A DNA stretch of 64,000 nt from Erwinia sp. SLM-02 (GTDB taxonomy: Bacteria > Pseudomonadota > Gammaproteobacteria > Enterobacterales > Enterobacteriaceae), in assembly GCF_037450285.1 (NCBI RefSeq), contig NZ_JAQISN010000001.1, positions 2,813,133-2,877,132 of the forward strand, read 5' to 3'. This document shows, piece after piece, positions 1-8,353 of the stretch; position 1 is the stretch's first letter, and the number at the start of each line of letters is the position of its first letter. The position numbers and the translations under genes were made by a program. The notes below the pieces were generated by a model that saw only the letters and a program-made list of their open reading frames with translations, did no database searches and had not been told where the DNA came from.

Positions 1-727
1 TAATTTCTCGTACTTCATTCAGCGTTCTGAACAGATAAAAATCCATTATTTCAGTCCGGTATGTCCGGTTAAAACGCTCGATAAATACGTTCTGTGTCGG
101 TTTGCCTGGCTGGATAAATTCCAGCATCACACCATGCTCTTCTGCCCATTGCGCCAGAGCCAGTGATATCAGTTCCGGTCCGTTATCCACCCGCATCTTC
201 AGCGGATAACCACGGTTTGTCACCATTCTGTCCAGCACCCGCACGACCCGCTGCGCCGGGATATTCAGATCGATTTCGATGGCCAGGGCCTCGCGGTTAA
301 AATCATCAACGACGTTGAACGTCCGAGAATGCAGGCTACATGTCAGCGCATCGTGCATAAAATCAACAGACCAGCTTTGGTTGAGTGCTTCCGGTGTTAT
401 CAGTGAGGCCGAGTTGAGCGCTGGCAGGCGTTGTTTACCTTTACGACGAAAATTGAGTTTCAGAAGGCAGTAAATCCTGTGGACACGCTTGTGGTTCCAG
501 ACGTTGCTCTGCCTGCGAAGCACCTGAAAAAAATTCTTAAAGCCATAGCGCGGATAGCGTTCGGCCGCCTCAGTCAGCCTTTGGATCACCGGTTCATCAC
601 GCCATGTGCCCGGTTGATAGTGAAACACGGTCCTGCTCAGCGATAACATCCTACAGGCATGACGTATGCTCATCGTAAATTGCGCGGTCAGATAGCTGAC
701 GATCTCACGTTTTATCGCTGGTTTTAA
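1..727 (-). CDS. IS3-family transposase OrfB (partial, runs off the window)
   Basis: This is the DDE integrase domain of the IS3-family transposase. The frame is open without stops from about 727 down to position 1. It is entered by -1 frameshifting at the A7G run, and the first ATG inside it is at 671-673. Visible landmarks are SVDFMHDAL (first catalytic Asp), VDNGPEL (second Asp) and FIERFNRTYR (catalytic Glu region), so all three DDE residues are present. The C-terminus and element end lie outside the window. It has no independent strong start, so expression would depend on OrfA, which has a nonsense codon. Confidence 0.85.
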
Positions 728-990
728 AGCTTTTTTTCGATGACGTCTCTCAGTGCCCGACATTCAAGACTCAGGTCGGCAAGCATCTGCTTCAGGCGAC
801 GATTCTCGTCTTCAAGATCTTTTATCTTTTTGATATCAGCTGCTTCCATCCCGCCTTACTTTGCTTTCCAGTTGTAATAGCCGGCTTCGGAAATAGCGGC
901 CTCACAGCAGACATCTTTGACGGTTCGTCCGAATTCGACGGACTTGAGCACGGCGATAATCTGGTGTTCGGTGAATCGTATCTTACGCAT
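724..990 (-). pseudogene. IS3-family transposase OrfA with internal stop
   Basis: This is the helix-turn-helix OrfA of an IS3-family element. It starts at ATG 988-990 and reads MRKIRFTEHQIIAVLK, then a leucine-zipper-like stretch with DENRRLKQMLADLS, ending in EKKL and TAA at 724-726. An in-frame TAA at 856-858 interrupts it at codon 45, where relatives carry Tyr in KAKYGGME, so one base change (TAC or TAT to TAA) explains it. The full frame would be 88 residues. Without OrfA the frameshifted OrfAB transposase cannot be made from the normal start, so this copy is likely inactive unless the stop is read through. Confidence 0.85.
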
Positions 991-1095
991 AGCGATCTCC
1001 TCAGGGGACATAGTCAGTATGTCGGAAGATCTCTAAAAGTGAATGGGACTTTTTAGCGGGATGCTTACACACGGCTTCCAGCTTCTAGTCTTTCG

Positions 1096-1358
1096 TCAGT
1101 ACTTTCGCCCAAGAGCCGCCCGAAGCGCCTCCTTATCCAGCATGACTTCGGCAAGAAGCTTCTTGAGTTTGGCATTCTCTTCCTCATGCGACTTCAGGCG
1201 CTTGACCTCAGGAACTTCCATGCCGCGATGCTTCTTACGCCATGTATAAAATGTGGCATCTGAAATGGCGTACATGTTACAGAGTTCACGGGCGATACCC
1301 CGGCTTCAGCCTAGCGAAGAATACTGATAATCTGTTGGTCGGAAAAACGCTTTTTCAT
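1096..1358 (-). pseudogene. Remnant of a second IS3-family OrfA
   Basis: The minus strand from ATG 1356-1358 reads MKKRFSDQQIISILR and then a TAG. After a further frame change near codons 22-25 the frame continues with CNMYAISDATFYTWRKKHRGMEVPEVKRL and a zipper region ending LRAALGRKY and TGA at 1096-1098. This is the OrfA pattern of a different IS3-family subgroup from the element at 1-1060. It carries a nonsense codon and a frameshift, and its OrfB is missing, apparently cut off where the first IS begins. It is a dead fragment and suggests nested insertions. Confidence 0.75.
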
Positions 1359-1492
1359 GGGGATATCCTCACATGGCTTATGAACACTTTACTAACATTG
1401 CGGTGTACTAATCAACGGGGAGCAGGTCACGCTGTCTCATTGCGTGGCAGATCCTAACCCTTGTCCACCCTCCTGAGGCCTCCGATGTTCGC

Positions 1493-1890
1493 TTGACAAA
1501 GATTAATTTCAATGCAAAGCACTTGACGATTCCAGGCGAACAGATGGGGGCAAAGCAAGAACATATTATTCATTTGTCATCTCAACCATTAGATATTTTA
1601 GATGTAATGACGTCTATCAGTGCTCATAGCGAACATCTTTCTCCAAGTAGAAATGATCTAAGACATTCAATGAATAGCTAGACCGCTAATGCAGCTTTAA
1701 AACGAATCGGATATGGTGGTAAATTGGTGGCCCATGGTTTAAGGTCAATAGTAGGTACTGCAATGAACGAAAAAGGATTCACTGCTGATGTGATCGAAGC
1801 AGATCTTGCTCATTCAAAAAAAGCGTTGGGATGAGCTTATAACCATACAACATACATGAACAAAGAAAGCGTTTTTGTGAGTTGATGGGG
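1493..1890 (+). pseudogene. Tyrosine integrase, C-terminal remnant
   Basis: The plus strand encodes the C-terminal half of a P4-like prophage/island integrase: IPGEQMGAKQEHIIHLSSQ, then HLSPSRNDLRHSMNS, a TAG at 1679-1681, and in the same frame TANAALKRIGYGGKLVAHGLRS followed by ADVIEADLAHS and AYNHTTYM. The catalytic Arg (HGLRS), a His (LAH) and the nucleophile Tyr (TTYM) can still be seen. At least two in-frame stops (TAG 1679, TGA about 1832) break it, and no N-terminal half is present. It marks this stretch as a decayed integrative element; the AT-rich OLD gene follows on the same strand. Confidence 0.8.
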
Positions 1891-1961
1891 AATTTGTGAA
1901 AAAAAATCAAAAGACAAGCATTAGATACTTAGACACATAATTTTCAACCTAAGGAATGATT

Positions 1962-3923
1962 ATGATTTTAACTAACGTTGAACTTGGTCCTTTCCGTTCG
2001 ATTAACACTGCCCAAAGCTGTGCTATTGACCATAGAATAACTGTTCTAGTAGGCATGAACGAAGCCGGAAAAACAGTCTTTCTTCAGGGAATACATAAAG
2101 CAAGCGATGCACTAGGTTCAGAGAGTTTTGATGTTATAGAAGATTATCCTAGAAAAGACCTTACACGTTATAATAAAACACACCAAGATAAACCAGAAAT
2201 CGCCATCAAGCTGACATATCTTCCTGAAAAAGATGAACTTGATCGCGTAAATAAACTATACAGCACTGATCTCAAGGAAGGGTTTTCTTATTCAATTTCA
2301 ACGAATTACAAAAACATTAGAACCGTAAATATATCTATCGATGAAAAACCAATAATTGATAAAATACTAAACTCAGGGGACTTTTCCTCTGACACCATAT
2401 TGCATTTAAGAAATGCAACAACGATTAGAAAGCTCGTTGAATCTTTAGATGACTTAGACTTAAACGAAAGCGAGCAAAAATCCCATCAAAAATTATCAGC
2501 AAGAATAAAAGCATGTCATTGGGATAACATAACCAGTCAAGAAGTTTTTAAACACTTGGACTTATCACAGCCAAAAACGTTATATTTCAGTGACTATGAC
2601 ATTCTACCTGGAAAACTAAACATTAAAGACTTGGCGCGTAGATATAAATTATCTGAAAGTGATCCAACTCAATTAACAGCTAAACATAAATCCATTTTAG
2701 CACTACTGAGGATGGCAGATGTCAGCATTGATGAGCTTTCTGATACGGATGGTTATGAGTCACTAAAAGCTAAAATAGAAGGCGTATCTAACAGCTTAAC
2801 TGACCAAATAATGCAGTTCTGGAAACAGAATGAAAATATAGAAGTTGTTGTAGATATTCAGAGTGATTCTAAAGATGAAGCTCCATTTAATGATGGAGCC
2901 AACATATACCTTCGCATAAAAAACAGCAGACATAGAGTGACCACGCCTTTCGATAAAAGAAGCCGTGGTTTCATATGGTTCTTTAGCTTTTTAGTGTGGT
3001 TTGATAGTGTACAATATCAGTTCAATACAGAAGACGAAGATAGGAAACTTATATTATTGCTCGATGAGCCAGCACTAGCATTACATGCTCTAGCACAATC
3101 TGACTTCCTTAATTACATAGATCACCTATCAAAAAATCATCAAGTTATTTATACTACCCACTCTCCCTTCATGGTTCATCCTGATAGATTAAATCAAGTT
3201 CGCATGGTTGAAGATAAAGATAAGATTGGGACTATAATAACAGAAAACCTTTCGAGTACTGATCCCAGAACAATATTCCCCCTTCAGGCCGCCCTTGGTT
3301 GGGATATTGCACAAAATTTATTTATATCAAAGAGAAATCTTTTAGTTGAAGGGCCATCTGAACTTATTTACCTTAAACAACTATCAGCTTATCTCGAAGC
3401 AAAGAACAGAACTGGATTGAATGAAAACATAACTATTGTGCCTACTGGCGGGTTAGATAAAATAATAACATTCATTGCTTTACTTGGCGCAAACAATCTT
3501 AATATAGCAGTACTTCATGATTATGATGGAAAAAGCAACCAGAAGTTGGATGAAATGATAAAAAACAAAACAATACATCCAAAATCCATTAAAAACACCT
3601 CTATGTACACCGAAAACAAAGACAAACCTAGTGATATAGAGGATCTGTTATCAAACAAAATCTACCTTGATTATTTCAACAAAACATTTGGTAGTCAAAT
3701 TCAAGAAAAAATAAAACTAACAGATTTACCTTCTGGCACTAGAATTGTAGAGCGGATTAATAGACACCTTAAAGAAAAAAACATATCGCTGAGACCTTCC
3801 GGAGGTTTTAATCATTACCTCGTCGCTTCGACATTTGGTACCACACCACCGAAAATAATTGACGATAAAACATTAGATAAATTTGAAATTCTTTTTAAAG
3901 ATGTCAATAACATACTAAATTAA
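1962..3923 (+). CDS. OLD-family ATP-dependent endonuclease (ATPase + TOPRIM)
   Basis: This 653-residue protein combines an SMC/ABC-type ATPase with a C-terminal TOPRIM nuclease, the layout of OLD proteins (P2 Old, a phage-exclusion nuclease). Visible motifs are Walker A GMNEAGKT (about 31-38), the signature-like RSRGFIWFFSF (about 332), Walker B LLLDEPALALH (about 366), an H-loop-like YTTHSPFM (about 397), and TOPRIM LLVEGPSE (about 460) and LHDYDG (about 518). I prefer ATG 1962 because AAGG at 1951-1954 abuts ATG 1956 but sits 7 bases before 1962. No UvrD-like helicase is adjacent, so it is not a Gabija pair; it looks like a stand-alone OLD. The gene is strongly AT-rich compared with the rest of the window, consistent with transfer. 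A defence role is an inference. Confidence 0.88.
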   Translation: MILTNVELGPFRSINTAQSCAIDHRITVLVGMNEAGKTVFLQGIHKASDALGSESFDVIEDYPRKDLTRYNKTHQDKPEIAIKLTYLPEKDELDRVNKLYSTDLKEGFSYSISTNYKNIRTVNISIDEKPIIDKILNSGDFSSDTILHLRNATTIRKLVESLDDLDLNESEQKSHQKLSARIKACHWDNITSQEVFKHLDLSQPKTLYFSDYDILPGKLNIKDLARRYKLSESDPTQLTAKHKSILALLRMADVSIDELSDTDGYESLKAKIEGVSNSLTDQIMQFWKQNENIEVVVDIQSDSKDEAPFNDGANIYLRIKNSRHRVTTPFDKRSRGFIWFFSFLVWFDSVQYQFNTEDEDRKLILLLDEPALALHALAQSDFLNYIDHLSKNHQVIYTTHSPFMVHPDRLNQVRMVEDKDKIGTIITENLSSTDPRTIFPLQAALGWDIAQNLFISKRNLLVEGPSELIYLKQLSAYLEAKNRTGLNENITIVPTGGLDKIITFIALLGANNLNIAVLHDYDGKSNQKLDEMIKNKTIHPKSIKNTSMYTENKDKPSDIEDLLSNKIYLDYFNKTFGSQIQEKIKLTDLPSGTRIVERINRHLKEKNISLRPSGGFNHYLVASTFGTTPPKIIDDKTLDKFEILFKDVNNILN

Positions 3924-3929
3924 ATCACA

Positions 3930-3972
3930 TTTTTAAGGGAGGGGGGTGCATCCCCTCCTAAAAAAAATTTTA
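3930..3972 (+). terminator. Inverted repeat after the OLD gene
   Basis: GGAGGGG (3938-3944) pairs with CCCCTCC (3952-3958) around a 7-base loop. The flanking TTTTTA (3930-3935) and TAAAAA (3959-3964) can extend the stem. A few T residues follow. It is well placed to end the OLD transcript, but the U-tract is poor. Confidence 0.45.
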
Positions 3973-4628
3973 GATTAAGATGCATTAATAACATCTGAAT
4001 TCTGTATTTTCCTATATGTGATCTGCTCCATAGACGTTTGGGAGTGGCATTAAGGCTAAGGTGATAATCACAGCACCCACTATCCGTATAACATCGCAAT
4101 GTGCAACGGCGGCATGCGAAACCATTGAAGAATGGTTTTTATCTAGCGCGCAATGATTCCCCCTCTCAGCCTGCTCGTTGTTTCAGGCGCACACTATTCA
4201 ACTGCATGAAAAAGTTAAAGAAAATGTCATGGCAGCGGCATCTGGCAGGATTAGTGTGACCGGAATGAAGAGCCGTTGAGTCCGGCGTCTGGCGTTCGCG
4301 CACCGGCGGCGGACCAGTTGCCTATTCCGGCTGCGGTGATTCTGTAATCACCTTAGTGATGCTCTCGCTGACCTTAAAAGTACCTGAGTAATCCAGATTA
4401 CTACACTAGTGATCGCGCTCCCTAACCTGCTCCGACATGTAGCGGCTGGACTTGGTGTGAGCGGGGCTTTTGCAGTACGAGCAGTGCGGCAGCCCAAACT
4501 CTTCAGCGGCTATGTCAGGCCGATAATTTGCATTTATATAGCTAACTGCTCACGACATGCGCCCACCCAGAGCAACCCCATCACCCACTATTTAAATCAT
4601 TATGTCTGTCGTTCAGAACCCTGCCCTA
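3973..4628. other. About 650 bp with no recognisable gene
   Basis: No convincing coding frame was found on either strand. The composition shifts from AT-rich to balanced around 4080. Two short similar segments, near 4344-4380 and 4389-4430, each carry a TAATC-type motif followed by AGTGAT and a GCTC-rich tail. This may be scar DNA between the mobile region and the chromosome. A plus-strand frame at 4409-4729 has no recognisable domain and overlaps the DUF6404 gene, so it is not called. Confidence 0.5.
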
Positions 4629-4976
4629 TCACAGACTCTTCCAGTCAGGCAGTTTGTTTTTCCACCTGCCCCAGTAATGGAATAGTGCCATGGATATACC
4701 AAACAGCAAACCGGTCAAGAGGGCGGTAGACACCGCACGCAACACGCTGAAATCCTGATGTTGCCAGTGACTAAACCACATAATAACGCCCCACAGAGGG
4801 CCGAACCAGGCGGTATATAACAACGTATTCAGCCAGAAAGGGGCAAACGGTGGGGGCGGTACTTTACCCCCAAGCTTCCAGCACAAGCGCAGGATCGGTG
4901 GCGCATAATTGCTCCGCCACATCTTTTTTTCCTCCAGCAGCGCTATTGCCTTTTTCTTCTTGCCTTCAAACGTCAT
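4629..4976 (-). CDS. DUF6404-like small membrane protein
   Basis: This 115-residue protein starts MTFEGKKKKAIALLEEKKMWRS and ends KNKLPDWKSL. It has a charged N-terminal helix, the segment SNYAPPILRLCWKLGGKVPPPPFAPF, and two hydrophobic stretches (about 50-68 and 80-100), so it is probably an inner-membrane protein. The pattern WRSNYAPPxxRLxWxLGxKxPPP with a terminal LPDWxSL matches my memory of the DUF6404 family, for which I know no function. It stands alone, with the mobile-region scar downstream and an MBL-fold gene ending 107 bp upstream on the same strand. Confidence 0.7.
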   Translation of the reverse strand: MTFEGKKKKAIALLEEKKMWRSNYAPPILRLCWKLGGKVPPPPFAPFWLNTLLYTAWFGPLWGVIMWFSHWQHQDFSVLRAVSTALLTGLLFGISMALFHYWGRWKNKLPDWKSL

Positions 4977-5083
4977 CTGAATCCTTCCATCAGGTATCTT
5001 TAAGTAATGTCTGATAATAGGCTTTATCCAGAGTCAGTTAAAGCGTAAATCAATCAACGTTCAGCCCTGCCTGCCCCACCCAA

Positions 5084-5788
5084 CTACCGATTATTCAGCA
5101 TCCAGTATTTATAAGCCGTTCTGATGCAGTCATGCGCATCGCTGCCTATGCGGGGGATGCCGTGTCCGCCAACGACCACGGTTGGCTTGAGGTCCAACTG
5201 CCACAGTCTGGCAAAGCTTTCTCCCAGCTTTTCGCCGCTGTAGGTCATATCCCCTTTCCAGCCGGTAAAGGCGGCAGCGCCGGTTTCGCCGTCCGGGAAA
5301 AACATGTCGCCGCTGAACAGCACGCGGTCTTCGCCCAGCGTCAGGTAGTACAGTACGCTGCCGTCGGTATGGCCCGGGGCCAGGTAAACCTGAATCGTCA
5401 GGTCGCCGATTTGCAGCACCGTATCGCGGTCAAAGGTTTGATCCGGCGTACAGGGCGGCATCACGTGGTTGGTCTGCGGGCTGTTCAGGCCCAGATGGCC
5501 GTCAGTCAGCATCTGCGCGTCTGCCGCCCCCACGCACACTTTCGCCCCTTTCTGCTGAAACCAGGCGGCGCAGCCCGCGTGGTCGTCGTGGCCGTGCGTC
5601 ATTAAAACGTGGGTGATGCGATCCTCGCTGATGTCCCAGTGGCGGAGGTTCGCCAGAATAGTATCCCGCGCGCCGGGAACGCTGCAGTCAATCAGGATAA
5701 AGCCCTCGCTGTGCTCTACGGCGTAGGCGTTGCCCAGCCTGCCGTAGGTGCCGCCTGAAACAAGGTACAGTCTTTTTCTAATCTGCAT
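5084..5788 (-). CDS. MBL-fold metallo-hydrolase
   Basis: This 234-residue cytosolic enzyme of the metallo-beta-lactamase fold has a complete dinuclear metal site: HGHDDH (65-70), His140 in APGHTDGS, Asp161 in FSGDMFFPDG and His209 in GGHGIP. No signal peptide is visible. Its start lies 5 bp after the stop of the PTS gene on the same strand, so the two are very likely co-transcribed. The substrate is unknown; the context suggests an intracellular phosphorylated sugar, or an ester or lactone derived from it. A glyoxalase-II-like or lactonase role is possible but the sequence does not decide it. Confidence 0.85.
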   Translation of the reverse strand: MQIRKRLYLVSGGTYGRLGNAYAVEHSEGFILIDCSVPGARDTILANLRHWDISEDRITHVLMTHGHDDHAGCAAWFQQKGAKVCVGAADAQMLTDGHLGLNSPQTNHVMPPCTPDQTFDRDTVLQIGDLTIQVYLAPGHTDGSVLYYLTLGEDRVLFSGDMFFPDGETGAAAFTGWKGDMTYSGEKLGESFARLWQLDLKPTVVVGGHGIPRIGSDAHDCIRTAYKYWMLNNR

Positions 5789-5793
5789 CGCGG

Positions 5794-7404
5794 TTAGTCC
5801 TTTTGCATTGCATCCATATATTCAACGAGTTCAGTTTTGATATGCCCAACCTTCAGGCCGTATATCACCTGGGCACTGTTCCCTTTCACAAATACACCGG
5901 CCGCCCCCGTCTGGCTGAGCAGCGCCTTATCAACCTTCTCACCGTTGAGTAAGGTCACGCGCAGCCGCGTTGCGCAGTTGTCCACCTCTTCGATATTGCC
6001 CAGGCCACCCAGTCCGGCAACGATTTGTGCGTTTCGTTCGCTCAGGGTGTCAGCGGGCAGATCCTTACCGGCACCACCGGCATCGCTTTTTTTACTGCTG
6101 ACGTAGTCCGACCGGCTGTGCAGGCGGACATCGTCCGCACGATCTTCGCGACCGGGCGTTTTCAGTTTCAGTCGGGTAATCGCCACCCGGAACGTAATGT
6201 AGTAGAGGAAGGCAAACGCCACGCCGGTCAGCACCAGGGGGATCCAGTGCGTGCGGTCGTTGCCGGGGATCACGCCGTAGATCAGAAAGTCAAAGAACCC
6301 GCCCGAGAAGGTATAGCCCACGCCGGCATGAAGCAGGTAAACCACCGCAAAGGCAAAGCCGGAAAGCACACAGTGGATCCCGAAGTAGAGCAGCGGCGAA
6401 GCGAACAGGAATGAAAACTCCAGCGGCTCCGTGATCCCGGTGAGGAAGGAGGTAATCGATGCGGAAAACAGCAGTCCTTTGGCTTTGGTTTTATTTTCTT
6501 TATACGCCGTGTGGTACATCGCCAGCGCCGCAGCCGGGAAGCCAAACATCATAATGATGTAGTTGCCGGAATAGAATTTCGCCACTTCGGGGCTGATGAC
6601 GTCGCCGTGGCCGAGTTGAGCAAACAGAATATTCTGCGCGCCCACCACCACTTCGCCGCCCACGGTGGCGGTGCCCCCCAGCGCAGTCTGCCAGAACGGC
6701 ATATAGAATACGTGGTGCAGGCCGGTGGGGATCAGCGCCCGCAGGATCACCCCGTAGAGGAACACGCCAAACTCCCCCATCCGGGCAATGCCTGCGCCCA
6801 GCGAGGCAATGCCTCCGGCAATCCACGGCCAGACAAGGGCAAAGGCGATGCCGATAACGATAGCCGCCACGCAGGAAATTATCGGGATAAAGCGCTCGCC
6901 GGAGAAAAAGGCCAGCATGTCCGGCAGAACGATTTTACAGAAGCGGTTATGCAACACCGCAACCGCGATACCGATAACCACCCCACCCAGCACGCTGGTG
7001 TTCATGGTGTTCTTAAAGCTCATGAAGTCAGAAATCAGTCCGGGCGTTTTGAGCAGCAGGTCAAGGTCCAGAAAGTTTTTGACGGTGCTGGAAAGTGCGG
7101 CGTTCATCACGAAATACGCTATCAACGCCGACAGTGCCGCCACTTCTTTACTGCTTTTCGCCAGGCCAAGCGCCACCCCGACGGCAAACAGCAGTGGTAA
7201 GATGCCGAACAGAATACTGCCGCTGTCCGTCAGCACGGAGACCAGCCGGAACGCTAAACTGCCCTCATCAAGCAGCGTGCTGCGTGCCGGGTTGGTCAGG
7301 GTTGACCCCACGCCCAGTAATAAACCTGCCAGAGGAAGCACTGCGATAGGCAGAACGAATGACTTACCTACTTTTTGTAGAAAATTGAAGACGTTATTAT
7401 CCAT
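5794..7404 (-). CDS. PTS glucose-superfamily EIICB transporter
   Basis: This 536-residue inner-membrane permease imports and phosphorylates a sugar. It has a long multi-helix IIC domain (about 1-400) with the family motif GITEPLEFSF (about 320-329), a hydrophilic linker, and a IIB domain (about 450-536) with the phosphorylated cysteine in VDNCATRLRV (about 478). No IIA domain is fused, so a separate EIIA (such as Crr) would be needed. I chose ATG 7404 because GGAGG lies 8 bases upstream; the open frame reaches 7491 but the extra residues are not family-like. It resembles MalX/glucose-type IICB, and the substrate is not determined. It is divergent from a DeoR regulator and followed by an MBL hydrolase. 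Confidence 0.9.
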   Translation of the reverse strand: MDNNVFNFLQKVGKSFVLPIAVLPLAGLLLGVGSTLTNPARSTLLDEGSLAFRLVSVLTDSGSILFGILPLLFAVGVALGLAKSSKEVAALSALIAYFVMNAALSSTVKNFLDLDLLLKTPGLISDFMSFKNTMNTSVLGGVVIGIAVAVLHNRFCKIVLPDMLAFFSGERFIPIISCVAAIVIGIAFALVWPWIAGGIASLGAGIARMGEFGVFLYGVILRALIPTGLHHVFYMPFWQTALGGTATVGGEVVVGAQNILFAQLGHGDVISPEVAKFYSGNYIIMMFGFPAAALAMYHTAYKENKTKAKGLLFSASITSFLTGITEPLEFSFLFASPLLYFGIHCVLSGFAFAVVYLLHAGVGYTFSGGFFDFLIYGVIPGNDRTHWIPLVLTGVAFAFLYYITFRVAITRLKLKTPGREDRADDVRLHSRSDYVSSKKSDAGGAGKDLPADTLSERNAQIVAGLGGLGNIEEVDNCATRLRVTLLNGEKVDKALLSQTGAAGVFVKGNSAQVIYGLKVGHIKTELVEYMDAMQKD

Positions 7405-7476
7405 GTCGCACAACCTCCGGGAGAAACGGAATTGAAATCGAGTCTGACCATGACAGGGTTGACTATAAATCCGCAC

Positions 7477-7563
7477 TGCATCGGAATGCAATAATTTGCA
7501 TTAAAATGCTTAACTCAGATCAAATAATTGCAGAACAATGCACCCGGTGTTAGGCTGCATGCA
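7477..7563. promoter_or_regulatory. Array of TGCA-N6-TGCA operators, probably for the adjacent DeoR protein
   Basis: The 173-bp divergent gap carries three copies of TGCA-N6-TGC(A/T): 7477-7490 (TGCATCGGAATGCA), 7497-7510 (TGCATTAAAATGCT) and 7529-7542 (TGCAGAACAATGCA). A further TGCATGCA lies at 7556-7563, next to the deoR start. Start-to-start distances of 20 and 32 bp are close to two and three helical turns, so the sites lie on roughly one face of the helix. The sequence and spacing are read directly; assignment to the DeoR regulator is inferred from position. Confidence 0.6.
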
Positions 7564-7577
7564 TCAAGGAGCCAGCC

Positions 7578-8345
7578 ATGCTGATTGAAGACCGTTTAGA
7601 GAAGATCAAAAAAATCATTCAGGAAAACAAGAGCGTTTCCATCGAAACGCTGGTCGCCAGAACGGGCGTATCTAAAGACACCGTCCGCCGCGACCTGATC
7701 AGGCTTGAGCAGGACAACATCATCAAACGTACGCACGGTGGCGCGGTGTTCAATAACCGCGATGCTCTGATTTTTGATTACACAGAGCGTGCAGGCACCC
7801 TGAACCCGGTTAAAGAAAGCATTGCAGAGCAGGCCGCCCGGCTGATTAACGACAATACCAGCGTGATTTTTGATGCCTCGACCACGGTGGAGTCGGTCAT
7901 CCGTCAACTCGGCGATAAGCCGATGCGGGCGATTACCAACTCACTGACCAATGCCAGCCAGCTGGCAAAAAATAAGGCCTGCGAGGTCAAACTGCTGCCG
8001 GGAACCCTGCACAAGGAGCAGCTGTTTTTATTCGGAGGAGAGACGATTCAGAAGCTGGCGGAGTATCACGTTGATTCCGTCCTGCTGGGCATTTTTGCCA
8101 TCTCTGAAAAAGGCGTTTTCATTCATACCGAAGAAGAAGGCCTGGTGAAAAGGCAGATGGTGCTGCAGGGAACCAAAGTTATTGCCCTGGCCGATCACAC
8201 AAAAATTAATACCACCGGATTTTTTAAGGTCTGCGATCTCTCGCAGATAGATGTACTGATTACGGACAGTCGTCCCGACGACAATTTTATGAAGGCGTTA
8301 AAGGAACATGACGTCGAACTCATTCTGACTACTACGTTAACGTGA
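7578..8345 (+). CDS. DeoR-family transcriptional regulator
   Basis: This 255-residue sugar-phosphate-responsive repressor has an N-terminal winged helix (SIETLVARTGVSKDTVRRDLIRLEQ, about 21-45, then IIKRTHGGAV) and a C-terminal ISOCOT-like sensor domain with DASTTVESV (about 95), ITNSL and KVIALADHTK (about 210). AAGGAG precedes the ATG. It is divergent from the PTS gene, with an operator array between them, and 8 bp upstream of the M24-like gene, so it probably controls both arms. The ligand is likely the phosphorylated form of the PTS sugar (inference). Confidence 0.9.
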   Translation: MLIEDRLEKIKKIIQENKSVSIETLVARTGVSKDTVRRDLIRLEQDNIIKRTHGGAVFNNRDALIFDYTERAGTLNPVKESIAEQAARLINDNTSVIFDASTTVESVIRQLGDKPMRAITNSLTNASQLAKNKACEVKLLPGTLHKEQLFLFGGETIQKLAEYHVDSVLLGIFAISEKGVFIHTEEEGLVKRQMVLQGTKVIALADHTKINTTGFFKVCDLSQIDVLITDSRPDDNFMKALKEHDVELILTTTLT

Positions 8346-8353
8346 GGTTAATT

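Larger units (their letters stand above)
1..1060 (-). mobile_element. IS3-family insertion sequence (IS407-like), cut by window start
   Basis: Two consecutive reading frames on the minus strand encode the OrfA/OrfB pair of an IS3-family transposase. They are joined at an A7G run (730-737), the usual -1 frameshift site of this family. OrfA matches the remembered IS407-group pattern (RFTEHQI, YYNWKAK, DLEDENRRLKQM). The outer end near 1020-1060 is approximate because I could not identify the terminal inverted repeat with confidence; the other end lies outside the window. The copy is probably not autonomous because orfA carries an internal stop. Confidence 0.85.

Noticed and set aside
1956..3923. 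Gabija defence system
   Set aside because: GajA-like architecture fits OLD in general, but no UvrD/Rep-like GajB helicase follows; the next 700 bp hold no gene.
4409..4729. 106-codon plus-strand frame in the scar region
   Set aside because: It overlaps the DUF6404 gene, has no recognised domain or good start signal, and has irregular codon use.
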